Assembly: GCF_014656435.1 (NCBI RefSeq)
Contig: NZ_BNCK01000001.1
Location: 558,001-622,000 of the forward strand
Length of the DNA: 64,000 nt
Origin: Thalassotalea marina
GTDB lineage: Bacteria; Pseudomonadota; Gammaproteobacteria; Enterobacterales; Alteromonadaceae
Direction of reading: 5' to 3'
Under the pieces are notes generated by a model, which saw only the letters and a list, made by a program, of their open reading frames with translations, ran no database searches and had not been told where the DNA came from. Positions 9,461 through 18,392 of the stretch are shown here, in pieces. How positions within the stretch are numbered: the first letter of the stretch is position 1; each line of letters begins with the position of its first letter. The position numbers were made by a program, and so were the translations under genes.

Positions 9461-10258
9461 ATGGTGGACCCTAAAAAACACAGTGCGTTAGCAGCTAGCA
9501 AAAAGCTAATGCAGAATTATTTATCAGAACTGCTGACCGAAGAGCAACCTGTCGCTGATGCACCCAAAAGCGTTGAGCCAGCTCAAAAAGAGAAGCTTGA
9601 TAAATTATTGCAACAAGCGAGTGTCGCTCATCATATTGATGAAGAAAAACTTGATGCAATCACCTCGACAAAATCAGAAGATGGCAGTGCACTAAAACAA
9701 ATAGAGCAAGTCACTAATGAAGAGCCAGTAAAAGAGCCTACCATAGAGCCGATACTGGCAACGGCAAAAAGTAGTGCTGAATTAAAAACTGAAACATTAA
9801 AAAGTTATCGTGAAGGCCGATTTCAGGCGATGTTTTTTGACGTGGCAGGATTGCAAATTGCTGTGCCACTAATCAGCTTAGGCGGCATTCATAACGTGGA
9901 TAAAATCAATAGCCTGATGGGCAAACCTGATTGGTTTAAAGGCGTTATGCTTCATCGCGAAGAAAAAATAAACGTTGTAGATACTGCAAAGTGGGTTATG
10001 CCAGAAAAATGCAGTGAGCAATTGTTAGATTCGTTGAACTATCAATACATTATCATGTTAAATAATAGTGTTTGGGGATTGATGGCCGAAAACTTAATTG
10101 ATACTGTAACTTTAGAACAAGAAGATGTTAAGTGGTTATCAGACACTAATAAACGCCCTTGGTTAGCAGGCTTGGTCAAAGATAGAATGTGTGCATTGGT
10201 TGATGTAGACGCTATGATTGCTATGCTTAATGAAGGGGATAATGTTCAACCTGAATAA
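9461..10258 (+). CDS. parP: CheW-domain protein ParP, partner of ParC and CheA
   Basis: 265 residues, beginning directly after the stop of the ParA-like gene. The first about 115 residues are charged and low in complexity. The C-terminal half is a CheW-like domain (AMFFDVAGLQIAVPLISLGGI onward). In Vibrio, ParP links ParC to CheA and keeps CheA in the polar array. Gene order parC-parP-cheW is the same here. The alternative description is an extra CheW-like coupling protein. Confidence 0.85.
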   Translation: MVDPKKHSALAASKKLMQNYLSELLTEEQPVADAPKSVEPAQKEKLDKLLQQASVAHHIDEEKLDAITSTKSEDGSALKQIEQVTNEEPVKEPTIEPILATAKSSAELKTETLKSYREGRFQAMFFDVAGLQIAVPLISLGGIHNVDKINSLMGKPDWFKGVMLHREEKINVVDTAKWVMPEKCSEQLLDSLNYQYIIMLNNSVWGLMAENLIDTVTLEQEDVKWLSDTNKRPWLAGLVKDRMCALVDVDAMIAMLNEGDNVQPE

Positions 10259-10374
10259 TATCGCCAAATTTTATCGTTAGAATAATCTAATCTACGATTA
10301 AATTTGATGTATGAACAATGTAAATCTATCTTTATAATAGATTTTTGAGAAATTTAGCTAAAGAGGCTGGCAAT

Positions 10375-10866
10375 ATGTCTGACGAAAGACGCAGTGCAAA
10401 TGACATAGATACTAATGATGAAGTGCTTCAATGGGTCACTTTCAAGTTAGACAGTGAAACATATGGCATCAATGTAATGCAAGTTCAGGAAGTGTTGCGT
10501 TACACGGAAATTGCACCAGTGCCTGGCGCGCCATCATATGTGTTAGGGATTATCAATTTGCGTGGTAACGTTGTTACTGTTATTGATACTCGATCTAGAT
10601 TTGGTTTGGAGTCATCGCAAGTTAATGACAATACACGAATTGTTATTATTGAAGCTGAAAAACAAGTTATCGGTATCATGGTTGATAGTGTTGCTGAAGT
10701 AGTTTATTTAAGAGCATCAGAAATTGATGTCGCACCAAATGTTGGCAATGAAGAAAGTGCTAAATTTATTCAAGGTGTATCAAACCGCGAAGGTGAATTA
10801 TTAATCTTGGTAGATTTAAACAAACTACTCACTGACGATGAGTGGGACGAATTGAAACAATTCTAG
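10375..10866 (+). CDS. cheW: Chemotaxis coupling protein CheW
   Basis: 163 residues from ATG 10375. CheW couples receptors to CheA. The fold is recognisable from WVTFKLDSETYGINVMQVQE, the PGAPSYVLGIINLRGNVVTVID segment and VDSVAEV. An upstream in-frame TTG at 10345 would add 10 residues, but AAGAGG at 10361-10366 is correctly placed for 10375, so the shorter start is chosen. It is followed at once by a rho-independent terminator. Confidence 0.96.
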   Translation: MSDERRSANDIDTNDEVLQWVTFKLDSETYGINVMQVQEVLRYTEIAPVPGAPSYVLGIINLRGNVVTVIDTRSRFGLESSQVNDNTRIVIIEAEKQVIGIMVDSVAEVVYLRASEIDVAPNVGNEESAKFIQGVSNREGELLILVDLNKLLTDDEWDELKQF

Positions 10867-10871
10867 TGAAA

Positions 10872-10905
10872 GATGCCGTTATCGCAACGGCATCATTTTA
10901 TTTTT
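10872..10905 (+). terminator. Rho-independent terminator after cheW
   Basis: Perfect 9-bp stem GATGCCGTT / AACGGCATC (10872-10880 and 10886-10894) with a 5-base loop, followed by ATTTTATTTTT. It lies 6 bases after the cheW stop and ends just before the start of the next gene. Confidence 0.85.
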
Positions 10906-11376
10906 ATGCAGCAACTTTCCAATTATATTATTCCCATCTGTGCAATTGTTCTTTGTATTCTTTTAATTTTGTTGCTGCTAAAAGTATTTAAACTGTCTAA
11001 AAACTTGGCAATATTGCATTCGCAATTATCAGGAAATGATTTGCTCATTGGCGAATTAAAAGAACAATTGGATGGGCTTCGCTCAAATCAAGAACAAAAC
11101 TTAGCTGCATTAAACAGTTGGCAAATAGAACAAGAACAAGTTACTGGGCAACTTGAGCATAGAACAAAGCAATTCAACGAAAACATCAAAAATATCAAGC
11201 AAGAAATGCAGGAGCTTCACGCTCAACAACCTGAAGATAGGCTTTATAGCCGTGCACAAAAAATGGTAAAACTAGGCGCAGGTATTGACGAACTCGTTGC
11301 TGAATGTCAACTACCCAAAGTTGAAGCGGAAATGTTAATCGCAATGTATCAACGCCAATCATCCTCGAAAAAATAG
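10906..11376 (+). CDS. DUF2802 membrane-anchored protein
   Basis: 156 residues from ATG 10906. One N-terminal membrane segment (IIPICAIVLCILLILLLLKV, about residues 8-27) is followed by a coiled-coil region rich in Gln/Glu. The C-terminal about 40 residues (YSRAQKMVKLGAGIDELVAECQLPKVEAEML) look like the helix-turn-helix-like DUF2802 domain that commonly follows cheW in Shewanella-type bacteria. An ATG at 10873 in the same frame lies inside the terminator stem and is rejected as the start. No good Shine-Dalgarno precedes 10906. Function unknown. Confidence 0.8.
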   Translation: MQQLSNYIIPICAIVLCILLILLLLKVFKLSKNLAILHSQLSGNDLLIGELKEQLDGLRSNQEQNLAALNSWQIEQEQVTGQLEHRTKQFNENIKNIKQEMQELHAQQPEDRLYSRAQKMVKLGAGIDELVAECQLPKVEAEMLIAMYQRQSSSKK

Positions 11377-11506
11377 GTATTTCTTACAATTTTTATAAAC
11401 TTTTCTTGTTAATTTATGTATTCAGCTGCTATCGCCTAACAAATGTGCGTGATAAACTTCCGTGGCAAAAATTACCCGTAACAAATTTTGGTAAGGATTG
11501 ACCACT

Positions 11507-12292
11507 TTGTCGTATTCAATGTTTAAAAATCTAACAAATAAAGTGTTGTTTGCAGCTGTTTTTGCAACCTTAGTTGGTTGTTCTGCTACGCCTAGCACTC
11601 AAAATGACACATCAATAAGCGATCCTAAAGACCCATTAGAGGCGATCAATAGACCGTTGTGGACCTTTAACTGGGAATATGCTGATAAATACGTACTAAA
11701 GCCTGCTTCAGAAGTCTATGTTGATAATGTAAATGAAGACTTGCGCGGTGGTTTATACAACATGGCACTCAATTTAAATGAACCTTCTACGGTAATTAAT
11801 AACTTACTACAGGGGAAGTTTACTGATGCAGCTAAAAGCACAGGGCGCTTTGTATTGAATTCCACCATAGGTATGTTAGGTTTTTTTGACCCTGCTAGTG
11901 ATTTTGGCTGGGGACGTAAACAAGAAGAATTTGGCGAAGTGTTAGGCTCTTATGGCGTTGGCGACGGACCATATTTAATGTTACCAGGTATGGGGCCTTC
12001 TTCAGTTAGGGAAGAGGTTGGGGATTTTGTTGACAGGTATTATTGGCCACTGGCCATTATCGACTTTTGGCCTAACTTGGTGAGAATTGGTATTATCGCG
12101 CTAGAAGGGCGTCACCAATTAAAAGATCAAGAGCAGTTACTAGAAAATTCCACTGACACGTATGAATTTGTAAAAAATGCATATTTTCAGAATATGCGCT
12201 TTAGAGTCTATGATGGCAACCCTCCTATAGAAATGACAGAGGAAGACGAAGACTTTGAAGCATTCATGGAAGAGCTTGACGACATTGAATAA
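11507..12292 (+). CDS. mlaA: MlaA (VacJ) family outer-membrane lipoprotein
   Basis: About 261 residues. MlaA removes phospholipid from the outer leaflet of the outer membrane and hands it to MlaC. A lipoprotein signal ends in the lipobox LVGC, and the family blocks DPLEAINRPLWTFNWE and the SFGWGRKQEEFGEVLGSYGVGDGPYLMLP-like region are clear. The start is unsure: TTG 11507 has AAGGA 9 bases upstream, while ATG 11519 gives a tidier lipoprotein signal (MFKNLTNKVLF). It is alone between the chemotaxis operon and the polysaccharide genes. Confidence 0.93.
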   Translation: MSYSMFKNLTNKVLFAAVFATLVGCSATPSTQNDTSISDPKDPLEAINRPLWTFNWEYADKYVLKPASEVYVDNVNEDLRGGLYNMALNLNEPSTVINNLLQGKFTDAAKSTGRFVLNSTIGMLGFFDPASDFGWGRKQEEFGEVLGSYGVGDGPYLMLPGMGPSSVREEVGDFVDRYYWPLAIIDFWPNLVRIGIIALEGRHQLKDQEQLLENSTDTYEFVKNAYFQNMRFRVYDGNPPIEMTEEDEDFEAFMEELDDIE

Positions 12293-12326
12293 CAATACTT
12301 TTTATAAGCATAAACTTGGTTTGATA

Positions 12327-15077
12327 ATGAACAAATATATCTCAATCGCATTGGTTTTACTTGCAATGCTTTTATCGTTTACTGCAAACAGCAATCCGCT
12401 TCCATCAAATATTTCGCCGCAGCAACTTGAACAGTTTCGTAAACTGTCTCCTTCGCAACAAAAAGCGCTAGCTCAAAGCATGGGGCTGGACTTTAACGCG
12501 ATAAAAGCTCAACTCAACAAAAAGTCTCAAAAAGGAAAAAGTGAAGAACAAAAATCTCAAAGTTTTTATCCTCGAGGCACGAAATTTGATGAATTTGGTA
12601 ACCCTCTTTTATTAGAAGGTGAGTTGGAGTTGATAAAAGAAGAGCAAGATGATGAGTTAAAAGCTTTTGGCTACGATATCTTTGCCAATGAGCCAAATTC
12701 ATTTGCTCCTTCAATGGATATTGCTGTTCCTGAAGATTATCTGATTGGACCAGGTGATACTGTCTCCGTACAAATGTTTGGTAAGGAGAACGAAGAGTTT
12801 GAAGTTCAAGTATCTCGTGAAGGACAGGTTATTCTTCCGCAATATGGTCCTTTTACGATATCTGGGATGACTTTGATCGAGGCCAAAAAATATTTAAGTG
12901 CTGAAATTAAAAATAAGGTTCTTGGTGTAGACGTGGTCGTAACTTTGAGTGCGCTTCGGTCTATTAGAGTATTTGTACTAGGTGGGGCATATAAACCTGG
13001 CCAATATGTGCTTAACGCCCTATCTAGTGTAACCCATGCTATTATTGCTGCTGGCGGTTTTAATGACGTTGGATCTTTAAGAAATATCCAGATTAAACGA
13101 GCTGGTAAATTGGTGTCAACACTCGATTTATATGATCTACTTATTAGAGGGGATTCGTCTGGTGATGTAGTATTAAAATCAAATGATGTGGTATTTATCT
13201 CTGCTGTTGGTGATCAGGTTTCGATTGATGGAGAAGTTAAAAGACCAGCTATTTATGAGTTAAAAAATGGCGAGTCTTTTAAAGATGTAATTGAAATGGC
13301 TGGAGGTATGTTACCTTCCGCATATCCAGCGGCAACTATTGTTGAACGTTTTAATGAAAGAAACTTAAGAACGGTTAGAAATTTTAACTTTAGTTCAGAT
13401 GTTGAGTTGAAAAAAACTGCTAAGGGAGGCGACTATGTTAACGTTTTGCCTACTTCTGATCAGTTTGAAGATTCTCTAACTATTATAGGTGCAGTAACCC
13501 GCCCCGGGAAATATCAGTGGCATGCCGAACAACGTATTATCGACTTGATACCCAACATCAATTCTTACTTGTTAGAAGACGCGGACCTTGCATACAGCAT
13601 AATTATTAGAGAAAAAGATCTAGGACGGAATATTGAAGTTCTTCAGTTCAGTTTATTTGCTGCACTTTCAGATCCAACAAGTAAAGACAATTTAGTATTA
13701 GAGCCAGGAGACAAACTGTTAGTTTTTTCTAATTTAGAGAAGCAGTTAGATAATTTATCAACACTGGATAACTTTGCCACAACAAAAGAAAAATTGTTGG
13801 AAAGAGAAAAAGAGCTAGCAGAAAAGCAATTTGAAGATAAAAAATTCTGGGACTATTACAGTGGTGAGAATAAGGAATCTGCATTTAATCAGATAGAAGA
13901 AATTGATTATGCAGAAGAAACATTAAAACAAACTTATAAATCAATTGAAGAATTGACAGGTGTCGTCAATAAAGAACTTGAAATTAGAGAGTTAAACTTT
14001 TTCTCAAGAAAACGATTACTAGCACCAGTGATTGACAAGCTTAAAAGTCAAGCTGGTTCAGGCGATCCGATAATGCTGATTGAAGTTGATGGTGCGGTGA
14101 AATATCCCGGGTTGTATCCACTTGCAAACAATGGAACATTAAAAGATGCAGTTGCAGCTGCTGGTGGTCTATTAGAGTCAGCTTTTTTAAGTAAAGCGGA
14201 AATTACGAGAGACGAAATTGTAAACGAAGAAGCGTTTAAAAGGTCATTAAATATAAATTTGGCAAGTGCTTTAAATGGAAACTCGTCAGATAATATTAAA
14301 CTAAATAGTAAAGATAGAGTAAATATACATCATATTCCCGCATGGCAGGAGAACCATATTGTTGAACTAAAAGGAGAGTTCAAGTTTCCTGGTAAATATA
14401 CAATTCGCAGAGGGGAGTCATTAGGCCAACTCATCGAACGTGTCGGTGGTTTTACCGAATATGCTGATGTTAATGCGTCGCTATTCACTCGAGAAAAGCT
14501 TAAGCAGATGGAACTTGAAAATCTAATCAAAGTCTCTGAAAGTTTACGAATGGAAATTGCTTCGAAGAGTTTAGCCAGTCGTGATGGTTCACAAGGCGTT
14601 GATTATGATCAAGCAAGAAAACTATTAGCAGATCTAACTAGAGTTGAACCCATTGGTCGTTTAGTGGTTGATATACCTGATATCGTGAAATATCAACAAG
14701 CTGATGTGATATTAGAAAATGGCGATATTTTATATATACCAACAAAACAAAATTCGATTAATGTTGTTGGCCAAGTGCAAGTTGCTTCTTCTCATATTTA
14801 TAAAGAAAGACTGGATGCTTTTGACTATGTTGCTTTAAGTGGCGGTATGAAAAAACAAGCCGACGAAGACAGAGTTTATGTCATAAAAGCTAATGGTCAA
14901 ATTCATATCCCGAGTAATAACAGTTGGTTTGGAGCCAATGACAGTCAGTTACAACCTGGTGATACAGTAGTAGTACCTTTAGATTCTTACTACATGGATG
15001 ATTTATCACTGTGGCAAGCAGCTACGCAAATCATTTATCAAGCGGCTGTTGCAATTGCAGCTATCAGCAATCTGTAA
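12327..15077 (+). CDS. Large SLBB-domain polysaccharide export protein (Wza-like)
   Basis: 916 residues from ATG 12327, which gives a clean signal peptide (MNKYISIALVLLAMLLSFTA). An in-frame ATG at 12255 inside mlaA is rejected. After a Gln/Lys-rich N-terminus come a polysaccharide-export domain (DYLIGPGDTVSVQMFG, about 133-148) and several SLBB repeats (IRVFVLGGAYKPGQY, VSIDGEVKRPAIY, LTIIGAVTRPGKY, MLIEVDGAVKYPGLY, HIVELKGEFKFPGKY, INVVGQVQ). A charged, probably coiled insert lies at about residues 470-575. It is far longer than E. coli Wza (about 380) and has no lipobox in its signal. No Wzc-type kinase is adjacent. Expected to sit at the outer membrane and take part in export of a surface polysaccharide. 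Confidence 0.88.
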   Translation: MNKYISIALVLLAMLLSFTANSNPLPSNISPQQLEQFRKLSPSQQKALAQSMGLDFNAIKAQLNKKSQKGKSEEQKSQSFYPRGTKFDEFGNPLLLEGELELIKEEQDDELKAFGYDIFANEPNSFAPSMDIAVPEDYLIGPGDTVSVQMFGKENEEFEVQVSREGQVILPQYGPFTISGMTLIEAKKYLSAEIKNKVLGVDVVVTLSALRSIRVFVLGGAYKPGQYVLNALSSVTHAIIAAGGFNDVGSLRNIQIKRAGKLVSTLDLYDLLIRGDSSGDVVLKSNDVVFISAVGDQVSIDGEVKRPAIYELKNGESFKDVIEMAGGMLPSAYPAATIVERFNERNLRTVRNFNFSSDVELKKTAKGGDYVNVLPTSDQFEDSLTIIGAVTRPGKYQWHAEQRIIDLIPNINSYLLEDADLAYSIIIREKDLGRNIEVLQFSLFAALSDPTSKDNLVLEPGDKLLVFSNLEKQLDNLSTLDNFATTKEKLLEREKELAEKQFEDKKFWDYYSGENKESAFNQIEEIDYAEETLKQTYKSIEELTGVVNKELEIRELNFFSRKRLLAPVIDKLKSQAGSGDPIMLIEVDGAVKYPGLYPLANNGTLKDAVAAAGGLLESAFLSKAEITRDEIVNEEAFKRSLNINLASALNGNSSDNIKLNSKDRVNIHHIPAWQENHIVELKGEFKFPGKYTIRRGESLGQLIERVGGFTEYADVNASLFTREKLKQMELENLIKVSESLRMEIASKSLASRDGSQGVDYDQARKLLADLTRVEPIGRLVVDIPDIVKYQQADVILENGDILYIPTKQNSINVVGQVQVASSHIYKERLDAFDYVALSGGMKKQADEDRVYVIKANGQIHIPSNNSWFGANDSQLQPGDTVVVPLDSYYMDDLSLWQAATQIIYQAAVAIAAISNL

Positions 15078-15092
15078 AAAGTGTAATAAAAA

Positions 15093-15133
15093 GTAATCAA
15101 GAAGGTGAAAAGTTGTATTTCACCTTTGATTAC
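15093..15133 (+). terminator. Hairpin after the SLBB gene, possible terminator
   Basis: GTAATCAA (15093-15100) pairs with TTGATTAC (15126-15133) and AGGTGAAA (15103-15110) with TTTCACCT (15118-15125), with a 2-base bulge and a 7-base loop. The downstream tract (AGCTTTCTTC) is a poor U-run, so it may be a weak terminator or an mRNA-end hairpin. Confidence 0.5.
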
Positions 15134-15201
15134 AGCTTTCTTCGAGACTATAATGAGCGCAATTTTTGAGCCTGCTATTAGTGACTTTCCAAGGTTTTAT
15201 A

Positions 15202-16275
15202 ATGATTGAGACGTTAAGTGCGTTATTCGTTACATTTGTCGTATCTATTGCAACAATAAAAATACTGCTCCCTCTCGCACCACAAATAGGGCTAGTTGAT
15301 TTACCCAATGCCAGAAAAAAACATGATGGAGCTATTCCATTAATAGGTGGTATATCTATTTATACTGGCGTTTTAATTGCCTCTACGTTTTTTCTTGAGC
15401 AAAGCCAACTATTTAATCTTTATTTCATTTCGTCAGCGTTATTGGTTTTCATTGGCACTATGGATGATATTTATGATTTAAAAGTGGCTCCTCGATTGAT
15501 CTTCCAAGGGTTAGTCGCAACAATAATGGTGTTTGGCGCAGGTATTTACATTCATGACTTTGGTAATATTTTCATGACGGGAAATGTTGATATCGGCAGC
15601 TATGGTATGTTGTTTACGATATTAGCCTGTATTGCATGTATTAATGCTTACAATATGATAGATGGAATTGACGGTTTAGCGGGGTCAATGAGTATTGTGA
15701 CTATAGCATCTGTGGCTATTTTAACTTTTTTGAACGATACAACAGCTGATTTATTGTTACCAATGATACTTATTGTTGCGACTATACCTTACTTGTTTTA
15801 CAACGTTAGTACTCGCAATCCTCGAGGTAAAAAAATATTTATGGGCGATGCAGGCAGTATGTTTATAGGGTTGACTGTTATTTGGTTGTTAGTTGTTGGA
15901 ACTCAAGAAACATATATCGGCAAACCCTCTTTTAATGCTGTTACTGCGCTTTGGATTATCGCAATTCCTATTATGGACATGTTGGCAATTATGATTCGCC
16001 GAGTTGTTAATGGTGATTCTCCATTTAAAGCCGATAATGGACATATTCATCACTTATTACTTCGAATAGGGATGAAATCTAGAAAGGCACTTTGGAACAT
16101 TAGTACATTATCAATTGCTTTTGCTTTGATTGGCATATTGGGCGAGTATAAGAACGTTCACGAGTCAATCATGTTAATTGCATTTTTGTGTATATTATCT
16201 ATCTATTGTTTAGTGAGCATTTTTGCATGGCGCTTTGTTGAACATAAAGACAGAAATTTACTAGCCTCTAAGTAG
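15202..16275 (+). CDS. wecA: WecA-type undecaprenyl-phosphate sugar-1-phosphate transferase
   Basis: 357 residues from ATG 15202 (CCAAGG 7 bases upstream). An in-frame TTG at 15166 would add 12 residues. It is a multi-membrane enzyme of the PNPT family that starts lipid-linked glycan synthesis by moving GlcNAc-1-phosphate (or a related sugar) to undecaprenyl phosphate. Visible motifs: DLPNARKKHDGAIPLIGG, DDIYDL, NMIDGIDGLAGS, FMGDAGSMF and the HIHHLLLRIG loop. It is placed before the type II secretion genes and probably supplies the lipid acceptor used by the glycosyltransferases at 28-36 kb. The exact sugar cannot be told from sequence. Confidence 0.9.
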   Translation: MIETLSALFVTFVVSIATIKILLPLAPQIGLVDLPNARKKHDGAIPLIGGISIYTGVLIASTFFLEQSQLFNLYFISSALLVFIGTMDDIYDLKVAPRLIFQGLVATIMVFGAGIYIHDFGNIFMTGNVDIGSYGMLFTILACIACINAYNMIDGIDGLAGSMSIVTIASVAILTFLNDTTADLLLPMILIVATIPYLFYNVSTRNPRGKKIFMGDAGSMFIGLTVIWLLVVGTQETYIGKPSFNAVTALWIIAIPIMDMLAIMIRRVVNGDSPFKADNGHIHHLLLRIGMKSRKALWNISTLSIAFALIGILGEYKNVHESIMLIAFLCILSIYCLVSIFAWRFVEHKDRNLLASK

Positions 16276-16341
16276 TAAATAAACCCGTTATTCGTTAACA
16301 TTGCATTTATCTATTAAATTAAAAAATAACAGAAATTATCT

Positions 16342-16737
16342 ATGAAGAAACAAACTGGCTTTACGATGATTGAATTATTGATCGTTATAGTTATTCTGGG
16401 ACTTTTAGCTTCATTAGTTGCCCCAAATTTTTTCTCGAATTTAGGCAAAGCTGAGAGGGGAATTGCTTCCGCGCAAATGAGCGCATTTGAAACTGCGCTG
16501 GATACTTATCGCTTGGATGTTGGCGCTTACCCTGATTCACTTGAAGAATTAATGAAAAGTGACAAGCCAAGGTGGGATGGGCCATATCTTCCTAAAGAGC
16601 TTCCTGTTGATCCATGGGGTTACCCTTACGTATATTCTAAGCCTGGAGAAGATGGAAAACCATACAAAATTATGTCATATGGTGCTGACGGTAAACTGGG
16701 TGGCTCTGATAACAATGAAGATATAGTACATAATTAA
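16342..16737 (+). CDS. gspG: Type II secretion major pseudopilin GspG
   Basis: 131 residues. A prepilin leader MKKQTG is followed by FTMIELLIVIVILG, with Glu at +5 of the mature protein. The C-terminal half has the GspG features YPDSLEELM, WDGPYLPKELPVDPWGYPYVY and a calcium-binding type loop GADGKLGGSDNNEDI. It is the main subunit of the periplasmic pseudopilus. First gene of the cluster; its TAA overlaps the ATG of gspE (TAATG). Confidence 0.93.
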   Translation: MKKQTGFTMIELLIVIVILGLLASLVAPNFFSNLGKAERGIASAQMSAFETALDTYRLDVGAYPDSLEELMKSDKPRWDGPYLPKELPVDPWGYPYVYSKPGEDGKPYKIMSYGADGKLGGSDNNEDIVHN

Positions 16738-18392
16738 TGAGATTTGAAGAGCTACTCATAGAAGAGTTTGGTGTTTCGACATACGATCTCGAAAAAGCAA
16801 CCAGTTATCAAAGTAAATATGGTGGCCAACTAGAAAACATTTTGGTAAATATTGGAAGGCTATCAGATGACCAACTTCCAAATATCTACAGTAAGTATTT
16901 AAAGCTCCCAATATTGAACTTGTCGGATTGGCAGCTAGACGCTTTGCCAAAAATAGAGTCAGACAAACTAAAATTCTTAACTGAGCGAGCTTGGTTTCCT
17001 TTAGTTTGTGAAGGAGAATGTTGGACTTTTGCGTGTAAGTATCCTTTAGATATCACCGTTAATGATTGGCTTAACCGTCAGCAAATAATGGCTGAAATTT
17101 ATATCGCGTCAGACGCTGACACGCAACAATTACAGCTACTCTTCGAAAAAATGAATGATGTTGAAGAAAGTGAAGAGCTATATAATGGTGACGAAGAAGA
17201 AAAACTTAGAGAGCTCGCCACCGAAGCGCCTACAATCAACTTTCTAAATTCTTTAATTTCTAAGGCCTTAAGACAAGGCGCATCAGATTTACATATCGAG
17301 CCTTTCGAAGGTCGATATCGAGCTAGGTTTAGGGTTGATGGGGTATTGCATGAAGCTGAGACTATCGCACCCAGAATGCAATTGCCAATTGTGACGCGTT
17401 TAAAAATCTTATCAGGAATGGATATTGCTGAAAAACGTCGTCCACAAGACGGCAAAATAGAAATGCGAGTATCTAATCAGGAAATCGACATTCGTGTCTC
17501 CGCATTACCTCTGAATGACGGCGAATCAATGGTTTTACGTTTTTTGAGGAAAGATAATGTTCGTTACGACATGTCTGTATTGGGGCTTTCACAAGACATT
17601 GAATCGCTCATTAAACAAGATATTAAAACAACTTCTGGGGTAGTTTTGCTAACCGGTCCTACAGGGTCAGGTAAAACCACAACATTGTATACTTTCTTAA
17701 ACGCGTTAAATAACAAAGACGTCAAGATTATTACATTAGAAGATCCTGTAGAGTACCAATTACCAGGGATCAACCAAGTACAAGTTAATAGTGGTATAGG
17801 TTTCGACTTCGCCGCCGGTTTACGTAGTATCGTTCGCCAAGATCCTGACATCATTATGTTGGGTGAAATTCGAGATAAAGAAACAGCTCAAATTGCACTA
17901 CAATCGGCGTTAACAGGGCACTTGGTTTTTTCTACCGTGCATACCAATGATGCTGCAAGTGCTTATACTCGTTTGCTAGATTTAGGGGTTGAAGAGTTTT
18001 TACTTAATGCTGCTCTTGTTTCAATTGTTGCACAGCGGTTGGCGAGAAAAATTTGTCCAGAATGCAAGGTGGCTCATCCAGAAGCAGAATACTTGGAAAA
18101 TAAATACAAGTTAGTTGAGTTGGCGAAACGATTTCATTTATCTCGAATTGATTTGAGTCTAGGACAAGGATGCGAAGCTTGTGCACATACTGGCTATAAA
18201 GGCAGGATGGCGATTACGGAGTACTTGCGTTGTGATGATCAAATTAAAAGCATGCCTAAAGATGGCAACTTTTTAACTAAAGCAAAAGAACACAATAACG
18301 ATTTAAACAGAAGAACGTTATTGGAAGATGGCTTATATAAAGCGGTACTTGGATTAACTACTATTGACGAAGTTATAAGAGTCGCGGGCTAA
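16737..18392 (+). CDS. gspE: Type II secretion ATPase GspE
   Basis: 551 residues. Cytoplasmic ATPase that powers the pseudopilus. N-terminal N1E-like domain (about 1-140), then the ATPase core with Walker A GPTGSGKTTT (about 307-316), the Asp box ITLEDPVEY, Walker B IIMLGEIRD and the His box. A tetracysteine zinc module is present (CPEC at about 438-441 and CEAC near 480). It is one-base coupled to gspG upstream and gspF downstream. Confidence 0.95.
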   Translation: MRFEELLIEEFGVSTYDLEKATSYQSKYGGQLENILVNIGRLSDDQLPNIYSKYLKLPILNLSDWQLDALPKIESDKLKFLTERAWFPLVCEGECWTFACKYPLDITVNDWLNRQQIMAEIYIASDADTQQLQLLFEKMNDVEESEELYNGDEEEKLRELATEAPTINFLNSLISKALRQGASDLHIEPFEGRYRARFRVDGVLHEAETIAPRMQLPIVTRLKILSGMDIAEKRRPQDGKIEMRVSNQEIDIRVSALPLNDGESMVLRFLRKDNVRYDMSVLGLSQDIESLIKQDIKTTSGVVLLTGPTGSGKTTTLYTFLNALNNKDVKIITLEDPVEYQLPGINQVQVNSGIGFDFAAGLRSIVRQDPDIIMLGEIRDKETAQIALQSALTGHLVFSTVHTNDAASAYTRLLDLGVEEFLLNAALVSIVAQRLARKICPECKVAHPEAEYLENKYKLVELAKRFHLSRIDLSLGQGCEACAHTGYKGRMAITEYLRCDDQIKSMPKDGNFLTKAKEHNNDLNRRTLLEDGLYKAVLGLTTIDEVIRVAG

